In this document: one piece after another, positions 27,089-36,430 of the stretch
How the letters are laid out: the number at the start of each line of letters is the position of its first letter
Numbering within the stretch: position 1 is the first letter of the stretch
Assembly (NCBI GenBank): GCA_003946805.1
Contig: RPSH01000017.1
Coordinates: forward strand, 17,308 to 81,307
Direction: 5' to 3'
Source: Bacillus sp. 2B10
GTDB lineage: Bacteria > Pseudomonadota > Alphaproteobacteria > Sphingomonadales > Sphingomonadaceae
Length of the DNA: 64,000 bases
The notes under the pieces: model-generated
What the model saw: the letters and a program-made list of their open reading frames with translations, nothing else
Told to the model about the DNA's origin: nothing
Databases searched by the model: none
Made by a program: the position numbers and the translations under genes

Positions 27089-27610
27089 ATGGGCCTGACC
27101 TCGCTCGACATCGCCGTTCTCCTCACCGTCGGCGGCGCGGCGGTGCTCGGCTTCATGCGCGGCTTCGTCACCGAAGTCCTGTCGCTCGGCGCATGGGCGC
27201 TGGTCGTGATCGCGCTGAAACTGTTCCACACCCCCGTTGCCGCCGCGCTGGTCGGGCCGACCGGGACCGCGGGCGGCGCGGCGACGCTCGCCTTCGCGCT
27301 GATCGCCGGCATCGGCTATTTCGCCGGACGCCTCGTCGCCAACGGCATCGGCCGGCGGACCCGCGCCTCGGTCCTGGGGCCCGTCGACCGCGCCCTCGGC
27401 TTCGGCTTCGGCGCGGTGAAGGGGCTGATCCTCGTCAGCCTCGCCTTCCTGCTGCTCCTGCTCGCGGCCGACTTCATCGGTGGCGGGCCGACGCGCCGGC
27501 CCGCGTGGATCAAGGACGCCCGCACCTACCCGCTGCTCAACGCCACCAGCACCAGCGTCGTCGACTTCATCGATCGTCGCCGCCGCGGCGAGCCGGTGTT
27601 CGGCGAGTAG
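27089..27610 (+). CDS. cvpA: CvpA family membrane protein
   Basis: A 173-residue protein with four membrane helices and the CvpA pattern: LDIAVLLTVGGAAVLGFMRGFVTEVLS at the N terminus and RALGFGFGAVKGLILVSLAFLLL in the middle. CvpA was named for colicin V production and affects envelope homeostasis in several Gram-negatives. It is on the same strand as radA and the Fe-S scaffold gene. Confidence 0.92.
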   Translation: MGLTSLDIAVLLTVGGAAVLGFMRGFVTEVLSLGAWALVVIALKLFHTPVAAALVGPTGTAGGAATLAFALIAGIGYFAGRLVANGIGRRTRASVLGPVDRALGFGFGAVKGLILVSLAFLLLLLAADFIGGGPTRRPAWIKDARTYPLLNATSTSVVDFIDRRRRGEPVFGE

Positions 27611-27663
27611 AAAACGACAGGGGGCGACTCGCCACCGTCACGATCGCGCCCTACATCCCGCGC

Positions 27664-28101
27664 GTGACCGCAAATCTCTACAACACCGAAATCCTCCGCC
27701 TCGCCGCCGAAACCGCGCAGGCCGTCCGCTTGCCCGAGCCCCACGCCTCGGTCGAGAAACGCTCAGCCGTTTGCGGCAGCCGCGTGACCGTCGACATCGC
27801 ACTCGGCGACGACGGCCGGGTCGCGGCGGTCGGCATGCTGGTGCGCGCGTGTGCGCTGGGACAGGCATCGTCGGCGCTGCTCGCCCGGCAGATCGTCGGC
27901 AAGTCACCCGCCGACCTCGCCGCCGCCAGCGACGCGCTGGCCACATGGCTGGCCGGGGAGGGGGATGCGCCCGACTGGTCCGGCCTGACGCTGTTCGAAC
28001 CGGCGCGTCCGCACAGCGCGCGCCACGCCTCGATCCGCCTCGCCTTCGAGGCCGCTGCCGAAGCCGCGGCGGTCGCCGCCGGCCAGCGAGCCGCCGCCTG
28101 A
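27664..28101 (+). CDS. NifU/IscU-like iron-sulfur scaffold protein
   Basis: A protein of 145 residues. It has the NifU N-terminal-like pattern: NTEILRLAAETAQAVRLPEPH, SAVCGSRVTVDIALGDDGRV and VRACALGQASSALLARQIVGKSPADL. Two of the usual three ligand cysteines are seen (VCGS and RACALG); the third site near the C terminus is replaced by ARPHSARHASIRLAF, so it may be an atypical scaffold. The GTG start at 27664 is used. Its stop overlaps the antiporter ATG (TGATG). Confidence 0.85.
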   Translation: MTANLYNTEILRLAAETAQAVRLPEPHASVEKRSAVCGSRVTVDIALGDDGRVAAVGMLVRACALGQASSALLARQIVGKSPADLAAASDALATWLAGEGDAPDWSGLTLFEPARPHSARHASIRLAFEAAAEAAAVAAGQRAAA

Positions 28102-29882
28102 TGGAACACGGCACCGCGTCGCTGCTCCATGATTTCGCCCCGTTGCTGGGGGCGGCGCTGGTGTTCGTACTGATCTTCCGCAAGCTCGGGCTGGGCGCCA
28201 CGCTCGGCTATCTCGTCGCCGGATCGGTCGTCGGGCCGCAGGTGCTGGGCCTTGTCGGCAACGCCGAATCGAAACTGGCCATCGCCGAACTCGGCATTAC
28301 CCTGCTGCTGTTCCTCGTCGGGCTGGAGCTCAGCCCCTCGCGGCTGTGGCAGATGAAGCGCGACATCTTCGGCCTCGGCCTGTTGCAGGTCGTGCTGTGC
28401 GGCGTCGCGATCACCGGCGTCGTCTGGCTGGCGACGCATTTCAGCTGGGCTGCGGCACTGGCGCTGGGCCTGCCGCTGGCGCTGTCGTCGACCGCGCAGG
28501 TGCTGCCGATGCTGCAATCGGCCGGGCGCATGAAGACGCCGTTCGGCGAGCGTGCCTTCGCCATCCTGCTGTTCCAGGACCTGTCGATCGTCCCGCTCAT
28601 CACCATTGTCGCCGCGCTGTCGCGCAACCCGGCCGATGCCGCCGGCCCGCCGGGCTGGCAGCTGGCGCTGTGGACCGTCGGCGCGGTCGTCGGCCTGATC
28701 CTCGCCGGCCGCTTCCTGCTACGCCCGCTGTTCCGCCTGATCGGCAATATGGGCGAGCGCGAGATGTTCGTGTTCGCCGGGCTGTTCACCGTCATCGCCA
28801 GCGCGGCGGTGATGCAGTCGCTGGGGCTGTCGACCGCGCTGGGCGCGTTCATCGCCGGCGTGATGCTGGCCGACAGCCCGTATCGTCACGAACTGGAGGC
28901 CGATGTCGAGCCGTTCCGCTCGATCCTGCTCGGCCTGTTCTTCCTCGCGGTCGGCATGATGCTCGATCTCGGCGCGATCATCGAACGCCCGGTCTTCGTG
29001 GTCGGCATGGCGCTGGCGCTGATCGCGACCAAGGGGCTGGTGATCTTCGGCATCGGGCGGTTGTTCGGCATGCCGTGGCGCGGTGCGCTGGCGTTGGGCC
29101 TGTTGCTCAGCCAGGGCGGCGAATTCGGTTTCGTCCTGTTCGCGCAGGCGCAGAACGCGCTCTTGATCGCACCCGAGGCGGCCAGCGTCTTCGGCGCGAT
29201 CGTCACCCTGTCGATGGCGACCACGCCGTTCCTGATGATGGCCACGCGCCGGTTCCGCGCCGATCCCGAGCGGAAAGACGGCATGAAACCCGAAGGCCCC
29301 CGGCATGACGGCGCCAGCGCGGTCGTGGTCGGCTATGGCCGCTTCGGACAGACCGTGGCGCAGATGCTGCTGGCGCAAGGGATCAGCGTCACCGTGATCG
29401 ACCGCGATGTCGAGATGATCGAGATCGCCGGCAGTTTCGGGATGAAGGTCTATTATGGCGACGGCACGCGCATCGACCTGCTGCGCCTTGCCGGTGCGCA
29501 GGATGCCGAATTGCTGCTTTTCTGCACCGACGGCGATCCGTTCGACGCCGCCACGATCGACGCGATCCATCAGGCGTTTCCCGCGCCCGGCATCTTCGTG
29601 CGTGCCTATGACCGCCGCGCCGTCATCAAGCTGGTCGACGCGCCGGTGCTGGGCGTGTTCCGCGAAGTACTCGACTCCGCCGTCACCATGGCCCGCGCGG
29701 CGATGGTCAGCGTCGGCGTCGACGATGGCGAGATCGACCGGACCGAGGACCTGTATCGCAAGACCGACGCGAAGCGCCTGCTGCAACAGTCGGAAACCGG
29801 CGACCTGAAACAGGGGCGCGAGATGATCTTCACCCATGCCCGTGTCAGCGCGGCGTCCGGCACGGTGGCGGACGAGGGTTGA
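28101..29882 (+). CDS. CPA2 family monovalent cation:proton antiporter (KefB/KefC-like)
   Basis: A 593-residue protein with about twelve membrane helices followed by an RCK/TrkA-N domain. Visible are LGYLVAGSVVGPQVLGLVG, LLLFLVGLELSPSRLW, the pore region LALSSTAQVLPML with ERAFAILLFQDLSIVPL, and LLLSQGGEFGFVLF. The nucleotide-binding Rossmann motif VVVGYGRFGQTVAQ begins near residue 408. KefB/C proteins export potassium in exchange for protons in response to electrophiles or to tune cytoplasmic pH. It overlaps the Fe-S scaffold gene by one base. Confidence 0.94.
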   Translation: MEHGTASLLHDFAPLLGAALVFVLIFRKLGLGATLGYLVAGSVVGPQVLGLVGNAESKLAIAELGITLLLFLVGLELSPSRLWQMKRDIFGLGLLQVVLCGVAITGVVWLATHFSWAAALALGLPLALSSTAQVLPMLQSAGRMKTPFGERAFAILLFQDLSIVPLITIVAALSRNPADAAGPPGWQLALWTVGAVVGLILAGRFLLRPLFRLIGNMGEREMFVFAGLFTVIASAAVMQSLGLSTALGAFIAGVMLADSPYRHELEADVEPFRSILLGLFFLAVGMMLDLGAIIERPVFVVGMALALIATKGLVIFGIGRLFGMPWRGALALGLLLSQGGEFGFVLFAQAQNALLIAPEAASVFGAIVTLSMATTPFLMMATRRFRADPERKDGMKPEGPRHDGASAVVVGYGRFGQTVAQMLLAQGISVTVIDRDVEMIEIAGSFGMKVYYGDGTRIDLLRLAGAQDAELLLFCTDGDPFDAATIDAIHQAFPAPGIFVRAYDRRAVIKLVDAPVLGVFREVLDSAVTMARAAMVSVGVDDGEIDRTEDLYRKTDAKRLLQQSETGDLKQGREMIFTHARVSAASGTVADEG

Positions 29883-29895
29883 TGGAGAGGATGGC

Positions 29896-30258
29896 ATGAA
29901 GGGTCGGCCGTTGCGTGAGCGACTGGGCTTCGCGATCGCGGGGCTGCGTGTCGGCTGGCGTCGTGAGGCCAGCTTCCGCACCCATCTCGCCTTCGCTGCG
30001 GCGGCGATTGTTGCCCTGCTGGCCCTGCGGCCGGCACCGTCGTGGTGGGCACTGGTCGCCGTGACCATTGCGTTGGTTTTGGCACTCGAACTGCTGAACG
30101 CTGCGCTGGAAGGCGTAATCGACTTGTTGCATCCCGGCTATCATGCCGAGATTGGGGCCGTAAAGGATATGCTGGCAGGTGCCGTGCTGATCGCTGCGAT
30201 TGCTGCGCTGCTGGTCGCCACGGCGATGGTCGTTGATACTCTGGAGTTGTTGTCATGA
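29896..30258 (+). CDS. dgkA: Diacylglycerol kinase
   Basis: A 120-residue integral membrane kinase with three helices. The catalytic pattern ELLNAALEGVIDLL followed by HAEIGAVKDMLAGAVL is visible (residues 65-100). DgkA phosphorylates diacylglycerol to phosphatidic acid, recycling lipid from periplasmic glycan synthesis. The start at 29896 follows GGAGAGG. Its stop overlaps the DUF423 gene start as ATGA. Confidence 0.92.
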   Translation: MKGRPLRERLGFAIAGLRVGWRREASFRTHLAFAAAAIVALLALRPAPSWWALVAVTIALVLALELLNAALEGVIDLLHPGYHAEIGAVKDMLAGAVLIAAIAALLVATAMVVDTLELLS

Positions 30259-30590
30259 ACCTCCTGCTCCTCGCCGCTGCGCTGTCCGGCGCCATGGCCG
30301 TCGCCGCCGGTGCGTTCGGGGCGCATGGCGCGTCCGGTCCGGCGGTCGAGTGGTTCAAGACCGGCGGCCAGTATCAGCTCGCCCATGCAATCGCTGCGAT
30401 GGTCGCGCTGAACCTCGGCGCGCGCGGACCCGGCTGGCTGTTCGTCGCCGGCGGCCTGTTGTTCGGCGGATCGCTTTACGCGATGGCGCTGGGCGGGCCG
30501 CGGGGGGTGCTGGGGCCAATCACCCCGCTCGGCGGACTGGCGATGATCGTCGGCTGGCTCTGGCTCGGCTGGATCGCGCTGCGGCGGTAG
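30255..30590 (+). CDS. DUF423 family membrane protein
   Basis: A protein of 111 residues with four hydrophobic segments. The family pattern is clear: LSGAMAVAAGAFGAHG at the N terminus, WFKTGGQYQLAHAIAAM in the middle and GPITPLGGLAMIVGWLWL at the end. The function is unknown. It is translationally coupled to dgkA. Confidence 0.9.
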   Translation: MNLLLLAAALSGAMAVAAGAFGAHGASGPAVEWFKTGGQYQLAHAIAAMVALNLGARGPGWLFVAGGLLFGGSLYAMALGGPRGVLGPITPLGGLAMIVGWLWLGWIALRR

Positions 30591-30668
30591 CGGCGGGGGC
30601 GTACGAACCACTTTCCTACACCCCGGCTCCCGCCTACCCTCGCCAGCGCTCTTTCTCCGGTAAACCGC

Positions 30669-31103
30669 TCACACCACGATGCCGTACGTCAGGAACCGCG
30701 CATCGCGTTCCCATCCGGCACGCACGTACAGCGCGTGCGCGGCACTGTTGTCGACCGCGGTCTGCAACGTCATCCGCGTCGCGCCGCTTGCCCGCGCATG
30801 GTCGCACGCCGCTTGCAGCAATGCTTCCCCCACGCCGCCGCAGCGGACCTCGGGCCGGACGAACAGGTCGTTCAGGATCATCGTCGGCGCCATCCGCACC
30901 GACGAGAAACACGGATAGAGCTGCGCGAACCCCGCATCGTCCGCCGCCAGCAGGATCACCGACTGGTCGCGCTCCAGCCGTTCGGTCAGGAACCGCCGCG
31001 CGCCGTCGGGATCGCTGCCCATATCATAGAACTGGCGATACGCATCGAACAGCGGCACGATGCGATCGATATCGTCCAGCGTCGCACGGCGGATGGTCAC
31101 CAT
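30669..31103 (-). CDS. GNAT family N-acetyltransferase
   Basis: A 144-residue protein with the acetyl-CoA-binding region LNDLFVRPEVRCGGVGEALLQAACDHARASG and the C-terminal pattern LQTAVDNSAAHALYVRAGWERDARFLTYG. The N terminus (IRRATLDDIDRIVPLFDAYRQFY) is typical of the family. The substrate is unknown. It is on the same strand as trpE but 160 bases away; I see no gene or clear signal in that gap. Confidence 0.93.
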   Translation of the reverse strand: MVTIRRATLDDIDRIVPLFDAYRQFYDMGSDPDGARRFLTERLERDQSVILLAADDAGFAQLYPCFSSVRMAPTMILNDLFVRPEVRCGGVGEALLQAACDHARASGATRMTLQTAVDNSAAHALYVRAGWERDARFLTYGIVV

Positions 31104-31263
31104 GGCTTTCCTCGTTCACGACCGCGCGGTGTCAACATCCGCGCGGCGATGGAAATGACGTTCACCCGACGAGCCACGCGATATCAAACGGTTGCGCGAA
31201 ACCCGCCGCCCGACACCATAACCCGGCGACCTTAACGTAGCGCAACCTTCGCCAACTTCCGCG

Positions 31264-32760
31264 CTATTGTCCGAAGCGCACCTTCGCCGCCTGCGCCACG
31301 GCCTCGCGTGCCGCCGCCAGCAGCGCGCCGGCCTTCGCCTCGCACTCGCGCTGTTCGGACGCGGGATCGCTGTCGGCGACGATGCCCGCGCCCGACTGGA
31401 CATGCATCATCCCGTCCTTGACCACCGCGGTCCGCAGCACGATGCACGAATCCATCGACCCGTCGGGACTGAAATAGCCGACCCCGCCGGCATAGGCACC
31501 GCGGCGTTCCTGCTCCAGTTCGGCGATGATCTGGCACGCGCGCACCTTGGGCGCGCCCGACACGGTGCCCGCCGGGAACCCGGCGAACAGCGCATCCAGC
31601 GCATCGGCATCGTCGCGCAGGGTGCCGACGACGTTCGATACGATGTGCATCACATGGCTGTAGAATTCGACCATGTAGCTGTCGGTCACCCGCACGCTGC
31701 CGGTCGACGCGACCCGACCGACATCGTTGCGGCCAAGGTCGAGCAGCATCAGATGCTCGGCGCGCTCCTTGGGATCGGCCAGCAGGCTGGTCCGGTTCGC
31801 CGTGTCCTCCGCCGCGGTGGCGCCGCGCGGCCGCGTGCCGGCGATCGGCCGGATCGTGACCTCGCCGTCGCGCAGCCGGACGAGGATTTCCGGGCTCGAC
31901 CCGGTGAGCGCAAAGCCCGGCAGGTCGAGGTGATAGAGGAACGGCGACGGATTGATCCGCCTGAGCGCTCGGTACAGCTCGAACGGTTCGAGCGGGAAGG
32001 GCGTGGTGAAGCGCTGCGCCAGCACCACCTGAAAGATGTCGCCCGCCGCGATATATTCCTTCGCCGCCGCGACCATGTCGCCATAGCGCCCGGCGGGGAG
32101 CGTCGGCGTCAGCACCGGCTCGGGCAGGTCGTTGCGCCGCACCGCCGGGGGCAGGATCGCGGCATCCAGCGCCGCCGCCGTCGCCTCGATCCGCTCCGCC
32201 GCCGCATCGACGCTGCCGTCCGGCCACACCGGCGCGACGACGAACAGCGTGTCGGACAGCCGGTCGAACACCAGCAGCACCGTCGGCCGCACGAACATCA
32301 TGTCGGGCAGGCCCAGCGGATCGTTCGCCGCCTGCGGCAGGTGTTCGACCAGCCCGACCGTTTCATAGCCGAAATAGCCGACCAGACAGGCAAGCGCGCG
32401 GGGCAGGGGGGCGGGCACGTCCATCCGGCACTGTGCGACCAGCGTGCGCAGCGCCGCCAGCGTCGGCTCGCCGCAATCGGCAAAGGCGTCGCGATCGGTC
32501 AGCCAGCGGTCGTTGATCGTCGCCCGGTGGCCTTCGGCCCGGAAGACGAGGTCGGGAGCCAGCCCGAGCAGGCTGTAGCGTCCGCGCACCGACCCGCCCT
32601 CGACCGATTCGAGCAGGAAGTCGCCGCGGCCCGGCTGCATCAGCTTGAGCGCGGCGGCGACCGGCGTTTCGGTATCGGCGACCCGCGTCGCCCACAGCAG
32701 CGCCGGGCGCCCGTCCGCCAGCGCGGCACGGGCGGCGGCGAGCCCCTCTACGCCGGTCAT
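31264..32760 (-). CDS. trpE: Anthranilate synthase component I
   Basis: A 498-residue chorismate-binding enzyme that makes anthranilate from chorismate in tryptophan synthesis. Visible are the regulatory N-terminal LLESVEGGSVRGRYSLLGLAPD, then FQVVLAQRF, the chorismate-site stretch ILVRLRDGEVTIRPIAGTRPRG, and GAPKVRACQIIAELEQERRG with GVGYFSPDGSMDSCI. The ATG overlaps the ppiD stop (ATGA). trpG is not adjacent; the next gene is an acetyltransferase, so the glutaminase subunit must be elsewhere. Confidence 0.96.
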   Translation of the reverse strand: MTGVEGLAAARAALADGRPALLWATRVADTETPVAAALKLMQPGRGDFLLESVEGGSVRGRYSLLGLAPDLVFRAEGHRATINDRWLTDRDAFADCGEPTLAALRTLVAQCRMDVPAPLPRALACLVGYFGYETVGLVEHLPQAANDPLGLPDMMFVRPTVLLVFDRLSDTLFVVAPVWPDGSVDAAAERIEATAAALDAAILPPAVRRNDLPEPVLTPTLPAGRYGDMVAAAKEYIAAGDIFQVVLAQRFTTPFPLEPFELYRALRRINPSPFLYHLDLPGFALTGSSPEILVRLRDGEVTIRPIAGTRPRGATAAEDTANRTSLLADPKERAEHLMLLDLGRNDVGRVASTGSVRVTDSYMVEFYSHVMHIVSNVVGTLRDDADALDALFAGFPAGTVSGAPKVRACQIIAELEQERRGAYAGGVGYFSPDGSMDSCIVLRTAVVKDGMMHVQSGAGIVADSDPASEQRECEAKAGALLAAAREAVAQAAKVRFGQ

Positions 32761-34709
32761 TGCGCGGCAGCGGGAGCGGCGCCGCCGACCAGTTCGTTGC
32801 GGACCCGGTTGATCGCCTGCTCGTTACGCTGCACGCCGACCTGCCGGCGCACCGCCTCGACGAACTGCTCCGCATATTCGTTGCCGGTCAGTCGGCCCAG
32901 CTCGCGGCCGACACCGGTGATCGCCGCCTTGTCGTTCGCGGCGTTCCCGCGCTGGATGTTGTCCAGATAGACCAGCAGCCAGCCTTCGCCATTGGGCGCC
33001 GCCGTCAGCCGCGCCTTCCTGGGCGCCATCGAGAACATCAGCGACAAGGCCGGCGGCACCTGCGGACCCAGCTGGGCCAGCTGCGCACGCGACGCCGTCA
33101 CCGGCCGCGGGGCGGGCAGCCGCAAGCCCGCCTGCGCGACCGCGGTGCCAAGCGGCATGCCGCCATTCACCTTGTTCAGGATCTGCTGCGCCACCGCCCG
33201 CGCCGCCTTCAGCGCCTGGTCCTGACGATATTGCCCGGCGACCTGATCGCGGATTTCAGCCAGCGGGCGCGGCGCGGCGCGGGTGACGTCGCCGGTCGCG
33301 ACCAGTGCGAAGGTGCCGTCGGCCGCCGTCTGCACGATCTGCGGCGCGTCGCCCGCTTCCGATGCGAACCCGGCCTCGATGATCGGCGCGAGCCTGGGGT
33401 CGGGCTGGGCCGGCCTCATCGGGTCGATGCCTTGCGCGGTGACCGGCGGCGTCGCCTGCGCGCTGAGCCTGGCGTCGGCGACGATCTCGTCGAACGTCGC
33501 GCCATCGGTGATGCCGCCGTCGATCTTCTCCTGGATCGCGCCCAGCGCCGTCGCGCCCTTGGTCTTGCTCAGCTCGGCGACCAGTTCCGGGCGCGCCTGT
33601 TCCAGCGTCTTGCCCGGCACCTGCGTCACCGCGTCGACCTTCAGCACGACGAAGCCCAGCGGCGAGCGTACCGGGCCGACCACGGCACCCTGTTGCGCGG
33701 CAAACGCCGCGTCGGCGACGGCGGGCGACGTCCTGCCCGCCAGCTGTCCGCGGGTCTGCCCGGCAAGGGTCGTCGCCTCCAGCCCGATCGCACCGGCGGC
33801 AGCGCCCGGCGCCTGTCCGCCGCGCACCGCCTGCGCCAGCTTCGTCGCCGCCGCCTGATCGGCGACCACGACCTGTGTCACGCTGCGCGTCTGCGACGGG
33901 GCGAAGCGGGCGGCATTGGCCCTGTAGGCGGCCTGCACCTCGGCATCGCTGGGCGCCGCCTGCGCGGTGACGCTGGCGGGGGTGACGATCGCATAGCGGA
34001 TCACGCGGCGCTCCGGCACGGTGTAGCGCGCACGGTTGGCGGTGTAATAGGCCTGCAGCTGCTGGTCGGTCGGTGCGGCCGGCGCGGGGAAGGCACCGGT
34101 CGGCACGATCGCCACCTGTCCGGTGCGCGCTTCCTTCGCCAGCGACGCATAGGGCAGCGCCAGCTGCTGCGGCAGGAAGCTGCTCTCGATCGTCCGCTCC
34201 AGCATCAGCCGGGTCAGCGTCGCGCGGCGGATGTCGTCGCGCAGCTGCTGCGGTGTGATGCGGGCACGCGACAGCGTTTGTTCGAACGTCTGCTGGTGGA
34301 ACTTGCCGTCCAGCCCCTGGAACGCGGGCAGGCTGGCGATCTGTCCGTCGACGTAGCGATCGGACACGACCAGCCCGTGCTCCTGCGCGAACTGGCGCAG
34401 CGCGGCATCGGAAATGGCGCGGTTCAGCGAGCCTTCGAATCCGCCGCGCGCGATATATTGCGCGGTGTCGAGGCCGGGCTGGCGCTGCGCCGCCTGCTGC
34501 ACGTCGCCGCGAATCCGTTCGGTCAGCGCGGTGTCGGTGATCTTGTCGTCGCCGACCGTCGCGATGGCCGCGCCGCTGCCGCCCATCGACGCCGGGCGCA
34601 GGCCGTTGAGATCGGCCACCGCGAAGCCGATGGCGATCACCGCCAGCAGCAGCAGGCCGACGAAGATGCCGACCTTCGACTTGGTCATGCGCCTGAAGAA
34701 ACCGAGCAT
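32757..34709 (-). CDS. ppiD: SurA/PpiD-type periplasmic peptidyl-prolyl isomerase
   Basis: A 650-residue protein with one N-terminal membrane anchor (KVGIFVGLLLLAVIAIGFAV, about residues 12-31) and a long periplasmic part. The N-terminal SurA-like helical region (VGDDKITDTALTERIRGDVQ) is followed by parvulin-like domains, the clearest around SRSVTQVVVADQAAATKLAQ and SPLGFVVLKVDAVTQVPGKT. PpiD assists folding of proteins leaving the Sec translocon. The start at 34709 (MLGFFRRMTKSKVG) is family-typical. Divergent from tpiA and coupled to trpE. Confidence 0.92.
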   Translation of the reverse strand: MLGFFRRMTKSKVGIFVGLLLLAVIAIGFAVADLNGLRPASMGGSGAAIATVGDDKITDTALTERIRGDVQQAAQRQPGLDTAQYIARGGFEGSLNRAISDAALRQFAQEHGLVVSDRYVDGQIASLPAFQGLDGKFHQQTFEQTLSRARITPQQLRDDIRRATLTRLMLERTIESSFLPQQLALPYASLAKEARTGQVAIVPTGAFPAPAAPTDQQLQAYYTANRARYTVPERRVIRYAIVTPASVTAQAAPSDAEVQAAYRANAARFAPSQTRSVTQVVVADQAAATKLAQAVRGGQAPGAAAGAIGLEATTLAGQTRGQLAGRTSPAVADAAFAAQQGAVVGPVRSPLGFVVLKVDAVTQVPGKTLEQARPELVAELSKTKGATALGAIQEKIDGGITDGATFDEIVADARLSAQATPPVTAQGIDPMRPAQPDPRLAPIIEAGFASEAGDAPQIVQTAADGTFALVATGDVTRAAPRPLAEIRDQVAGQYRQDQALKAARAVAQQILNKVNGGMPLGTAVAQAGLRLPAPRPVTASRAQLAQLGPQVPPALSLMFSMAPRKARLTAAPNGEGWLLVYLDNIQRGNAANDKAAITGVGRELGRLTGNEYAEQFVEAVRRQVGVQRNEQAINRVRNELVGGAAPAAAQ

Positions 34710-34837
34710 CCGTGCAACCGATCGAAAGGAATGGGAGGATGCCGCTTTAGAAGGCGGTTGCCGCCGCTTCAAGGTTGCGCGAAACGCCAGAGCCGCTATC
34801 GGCTGTAGAACATGTAAAACGCCGGGGAGCCATCGGT

Positions 34838-35584
34838 ATGAGTCGTCGCAAGCTGGTCGCGGGTAACTGGAAGATGCACGGGCTGCGCGGACAGCTGGCG
34901 GAGATCGAGGCGATCGACGCCGCCGCCGCCGCTGCGCCGAAGGTCGACGTCGCGCTGTGCGTGCCCGCGACGCTGGTCCATCATGCCGCCGCCGTCGCAA
35001 AGGTGCTGCGGATCGGGGGGCAGGACGTCCACGCCAACGATCGCGGGGCGCACACCGGCTGCGTGTCGGCCGAGATGCTGGCGGAGGCCGGTGCGACGAT
35101 CGTCATCGTCGGCCACAGCGAACGCCGCGCCGACCAGAACGAAACCAGCCACGACGCGTGGGCCAAGGCGGCGGCGGCGCGCCGACAGGGGCTGGACGTC
35201 ATCCTGTGCTGCGGCGAGACCGAGGCCGAGCGCGACGCCGGACGTGCCGAGCGCGTGGTGCAGGCGCAGATCGAGAAGTCGGTACCCGAGGGGGCGAGCG
35301 GCGACTGGTTCACCCTTGCCTATGAACCGCGCTGGGCGATCGGCACCGGCCGCACCCCGTCGCCGGACGAGATCGCGCAGGTCCACGCGATCGCCCGCGC
35401 CAAGCTGCGCCAGATGGTGGGCGACGCCGCCGACGGCATCCGCATCCTCTATGGCGGATCGGTCACCGGCGCCAACGCCGCGACGATCTTGGCGATCGAC
35501 GACGTCGATGGCGCGCTGGTCGGCGGCGCGAGCCTGACCGCGGACAAGTTCGTGCCGATCATCGAGGCGGCAGCGACGCTGTAA
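34838..35584 (+). CDS. tpiA: Triosephosphate isomerase
   Basis: A 248-residue TIM barrel enzyme interconverting dihydroxyacetone phosphate and glyceraldehyde 3-phosphate. Visible are KLVAGNWKMHG (lysine at the active site), IVGHSERRADQNE (catalytic histidine), LAYEPRWAIGTGRTP (catalytic glutamate) and the phosphate loop ILYGGSVTGANA. The start at 34838 (MSRRKLVAGNWKM) is certain from the family. Confidence 0.97.
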   Translation: MSRRKLVAGNWKMHGLRGQLAEIEAIDAAAAAAPKVDVALCVPATLVHHAAAVAKVLRIGGQDVHANDRGAHTGCVSAEMLAEAGATIVIVGHSERRADQNETSHDAWAKAAAARRQGLDVILCCGETEAERDAGRAERVVQAQIEKSVPEGASGDWFTLAYEPRWAIGTGRTPSPDEIAQVHAIARAKLRQMVGDAADGIRILYGGSVTGANAATILAIDDVDGALVGGASLTADKFVPIIEAAATL

Positions 35585-35661
35585 TCGGGCGTTCGGCCTT
35601 CCGTCGGTCGACCACCTTGCCGATTGAAGCGCCTGCCGCTGCCCGTGACCCCGGAACTGTT

Positions 35662-35811
35662 CGAGACCTCTGCGAAAGTCTTCAATCCGTACCCCGGCGC
35701 AGGCGGGGGGCAGAGCCAGGTATAACAACGGCTTGCGCTCGTGACCCTGGACCCCCGCCTGCGCGGGGGTACGCGAGAAGGCGAGGAATCGAGACTTTCG
35801 CAGAGGTTTCG
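35662..35811. repeat. 150-bp nested palindromic repeat
   Basis: The outer arms CGAGACCTCTGCGAAAGTCT (35662-35681) and AGACTTTCGCAGAGGTTTCG (35792-35811) are inverted repeats with one mismatch in 20. Inside them sits a second pair, GCGCAGGCGGGG and CCCCGCCTGCGC. The same two-layer structure recurs at 44.9-45.2 kb. It fills most of the space between tpiA and the next gene; the remaining bases of this 387-base gap show nothing. Confidence 0.8.
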
Positions 35812-35971
35812 ACGCGAAGTCCGGGGGAACGGGGTCGCCGCCCCGGTCGCCGACCTTCGGCCCGCGCCAACGGTCGCAGCGGGGATTGCGCCGGCAACGA
35901 ACCGGCGTCAGCATGCGTTCAGGCAGTCGATGCTATCGACGGCATCGACCATTCATCGCGGGACCCCGACC

Positions 35972-36391
35972 ATGCGCCTGTTCACCCTGTTGTCCGTCAT
36001 GCTCCTCGCCGGCAGCGCGATTCCGGTCGGCGCACAGGATCGCGCCGCGCAGCGTGCGGCGGCCGGAGAGGCGGCGCTGTCGCGTATCACCGCGGGGCGG
36101 ACCAGCGACCGGCCGGTCGACTGCATCAACCTGCGCAACATCCGATCGAGCGAGATCGTCGAGGACACGGCGATCGTCTATCGGATGAACAACGGCACGC
36201 TGTACGTCAACCGGCCGGCGGGCGGCGGGCTGCTCGACCGCGACGACATTCTGGTCACGCGGACCATCGGCACGCAGCTGTGCCGGATCGACATCGTGAA
36301 TCTGGTCGATCGCAATTCGCGGATGTTCAGCGGGTCGCTGTCGCTCGGCGATTTCGTCCCGTACTCGCGACTGCCGCGCAACCGCGACTGA
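35972..36391 (+). CDS. Unrecognised secreted protein
   Basis: A protein of 139 residues. The N terminus MRLFTLLSVMLLAGSAIPVG is a signal peptide with likely cleavage after VGA. The mature part has two cysteines (VDCINL and QLCRIDI), and motifs NLRNIRSSEIVEDTAIVYRM and RMFSGSLSLGDFVPY. This pattern of small periplasmic protein is frequent in sphingomonads, but I do not know a function. The start at 35972 places the signal peptide correctly; the frame extends to 35741 through the repeat. Confidence 0.8.
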   Translation: MRLFTLLSVMLLAGSAIPVGAQDRAAQRAAAGEAALSRITAGRTSDRPVDCINLRNIRSSEIVEDTAIVYRMNNGTLYVNRPAGGGLLDRDDILVTRTIGTQLCRIDIVNLVDRNSRMFSGSLSLGDFVPYSRLPRNRD

Positions 36392-36430
36392 TCCTCTTGC
36401 GCACGCCGCGCGCTTGGCCCATATGGCGCG

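Noticed and set aside
31104..31263. Possible regulatory site ACGTAGCGCAA shared with about 45330
   Set aside because: The shared string is short, the contexts differ and no symmetry is present, so chance similarity is likely.
31267..34808. Long plus-strand frames of 567 and 682 codons
   Set aside because: They are antisense shadows of trpE and ppiD with low-complexity His/Arg/Gln composition.
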